A stretch of DNA of 13,378 nucleotides from RHKK01 sp964596245 (lineage in GTDB: Bacteria; Patescibacteriota; Patescibacteriia; 2-12-FULL-60-25). Location: contig CAZQSK010000014.1 of NCBI GenBank assembly GCA_964596245.1, positions 1-13,378 on the forward strand. The letters are read 5' to 3'. The position numbers and the translations under genes are program-made. Numbering within the stretch: the first letter of the stretch is position 1; each line of letters opens with the position of its first letter. Positions 12,844-13,378 of this stretch are shown here, in pieces. The notes below the pieces were generated by a model. That model was given only the letters and a program-made list of their open reading frames with translations. It ran no database searches and had not been told where the DNA came from.

Positions 12844-13378
12844 TGCGCTTGGGTATTTCGATAATCTTTATACTTATATCATCTCGACCCCTGGATCTGG
12901 GACTATAGGCGCGAAAATCAGCTCTGGCCTCAAGCGCTCGAGAAAGCTGATCAGCCGGGTTATTCCCCTGTGCCGCTTCGTATTTGAGCATAGGGTCAAT
13001 CACGGCATCTGGATTGCTACCAAGCAGAGCCTCCTGCTCTTTCAGCGTCAGGACATCGATTGCATCAGAGGAAAGTACGAGCTTTGCACCATCAGGTAAA
13101 AACGTATGCACAATGTCGAGCATCGGATGGGCAGGCAACGATCCCTGAAGGACACTACGGTAGTAAATGGAAAACCCGACGCCATTTTTTGGGCCATCAA
13201 AATACTCTGCAATCTTTTCCGCGCCCACCGTGTGGTTCAAAAACGCAATATCATCCTTCGTTACATCCGCATCCTGCGGCCATGGCTGTCCTTTCTCTAT
13301 CAACGAAACAAAGTTATTGAATTGTCTCGCTGACTCTAGATTATCAAGCGTATCTTGAACGCGCATAGCCGCATCGCG
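12824..13378 (-). CDS. C-terminal part of a PP2C-like protein (partial, runs off the window edge)
   Basis: The frame stays open to the window edge (codons for RDAA precede the Met at 13366), so this is most likely a gene truncated by the window, not one starting at 13366. The visible 184 residues carry a C-terminal pattern of PP2C-type (PPM) Ser/Thr phosphatases: AKLVLSSDAIDVLTLKEQEALL, where PP2Cs have LLLxSDGLxDxL, and GRDDISIKIIEI, where they have GRDNITVVVV. The metal-binding Asp of SD is kept, but the usual Gly after it is Ala. The N-terminal DGxGG motif would lie outside the window. Members dephosphorylate Ser/Thr residues or act as signalling decoys. I hold the family moderately likely, and an inactive relative is possible. 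It precedes uppS on the same strand. Confidence 0.55.
   Translation of the reverse strand, partial: RDAAMRVQDTLDNLESARQFNNFVSLIEKGQPWPQDADVTKDDIAFLNHTVGAEKIAEYFDGPKNGVGFSIYYRSVLQGSLPAHPMLDIVHTFLPDGAKLVLSSDAIDVLTLKEQEALLGSNPDAVIDPMLKYEAAQGNNPADQLSRALEARADFRAYSPRSRGRDDISIKIIEIPKRIDEEVE

Noticed and set aside
1..13378. CRISPR array, insertion sequence, integrase or phage genes
   Set aside because: No regularly spaced direct repeats, transposase motifs, terminal inverted repeats or phage-like genes were seen. The tRNA-Lys is not followed by an integrase or a repeated 3' fragment.
1..13378. Reassignment of TGA to glycine as in some Patescibacteria
   Set aside because: TGA ends crtB, crtE, cruF, the orphan gene and the 128-residue membrane protein at sensible places, with the next gene starting at once.

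Overview
The gene families and sequence styles point to a bacterium of the Candidate Phyla Radiation (Patescibacteria). This is an inference from memory of family features, not from a search. The pointers are the CTP synthase variant (GGVMSGVGKG, NVDAGTMNP), a MurG opening with GGGSLGPVTP, a lone NifU C-terminal-domain protein, a compact layout with 0-4 nt gene junctions, and few Shine-Dalgarno (SD) sites. TGA is used as a genuine stop in several genes, so this is not one of the lineages that read TGA as glycine. GC content is moderate.

Layout. Positions 1-172 hold a tRNA-Lys(TTT) with its promoter and a hairpin terminator shared with the next gene. Positions 171-5671 form a carotenoid locus. 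A minus-strand pair (cruF-like hydratase, then a Nudix hydrolase) diverges from a plus-strand UbiA-family lycopene elongase (lyeJ/crtEb type). That gene runs tail-to-tail into a minus-strand operon of GGPP synthase (crtE), phytoene synthase (crtB) and phytoene desaturase (crtI). Positions 5740-6168 carry an unrecognised 142-residue plus-strand gene with GC-rich, rpmA-like codon use. Positions 6154-10006 are a minus-strand operon: NifU-domain protein, small membrane protein, mraY, ftsW, murG. Positions 10091-10378 encode ribosomal protein L27 (rpmA), diverging from that operon. Positions 10420-12797 hold pyrG and uppS on the minus strand. The right edge (12824-13378) is the C-terminal part of a gene that resembles a PP2C-type protein phosphatase and continues out of the window. 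No stretch above 300 bases lacks a gene.

How the genes fit together. CrtE makes GGPP, CrtB condenses it to phytoene, and CrtI desaturates phytoene to lycopene. The elongase would add C5 units to both ends, and CruF would hydrate the added ends. This is the gene logic of bacterioruberin-type acyclic C50 carotenoids, known best from haloarchaea and some actinobacteria. No lycopene cyclase and no separate CrtD are present. The other half supplies the cell wall: UppS makes the undecaprenyl carrier, MraY and MurG build lipid II on it, and FtsW polymerises it. Both halves draw on isoprenoid diphosphates.

Regulation readable from sequence. Sigma70-like promoters can be proposed for tRNA-Lys, cruF, crtE, the orphan gene, the nifU operon, rpmA and uppS. 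Several predict very short leaders without an SD. Hairpin terminators follow tRNA-Lys/Nudix, the orphan gene, rpmA/pyrG and uppS; the last one ends directly against the pyrG start codon.
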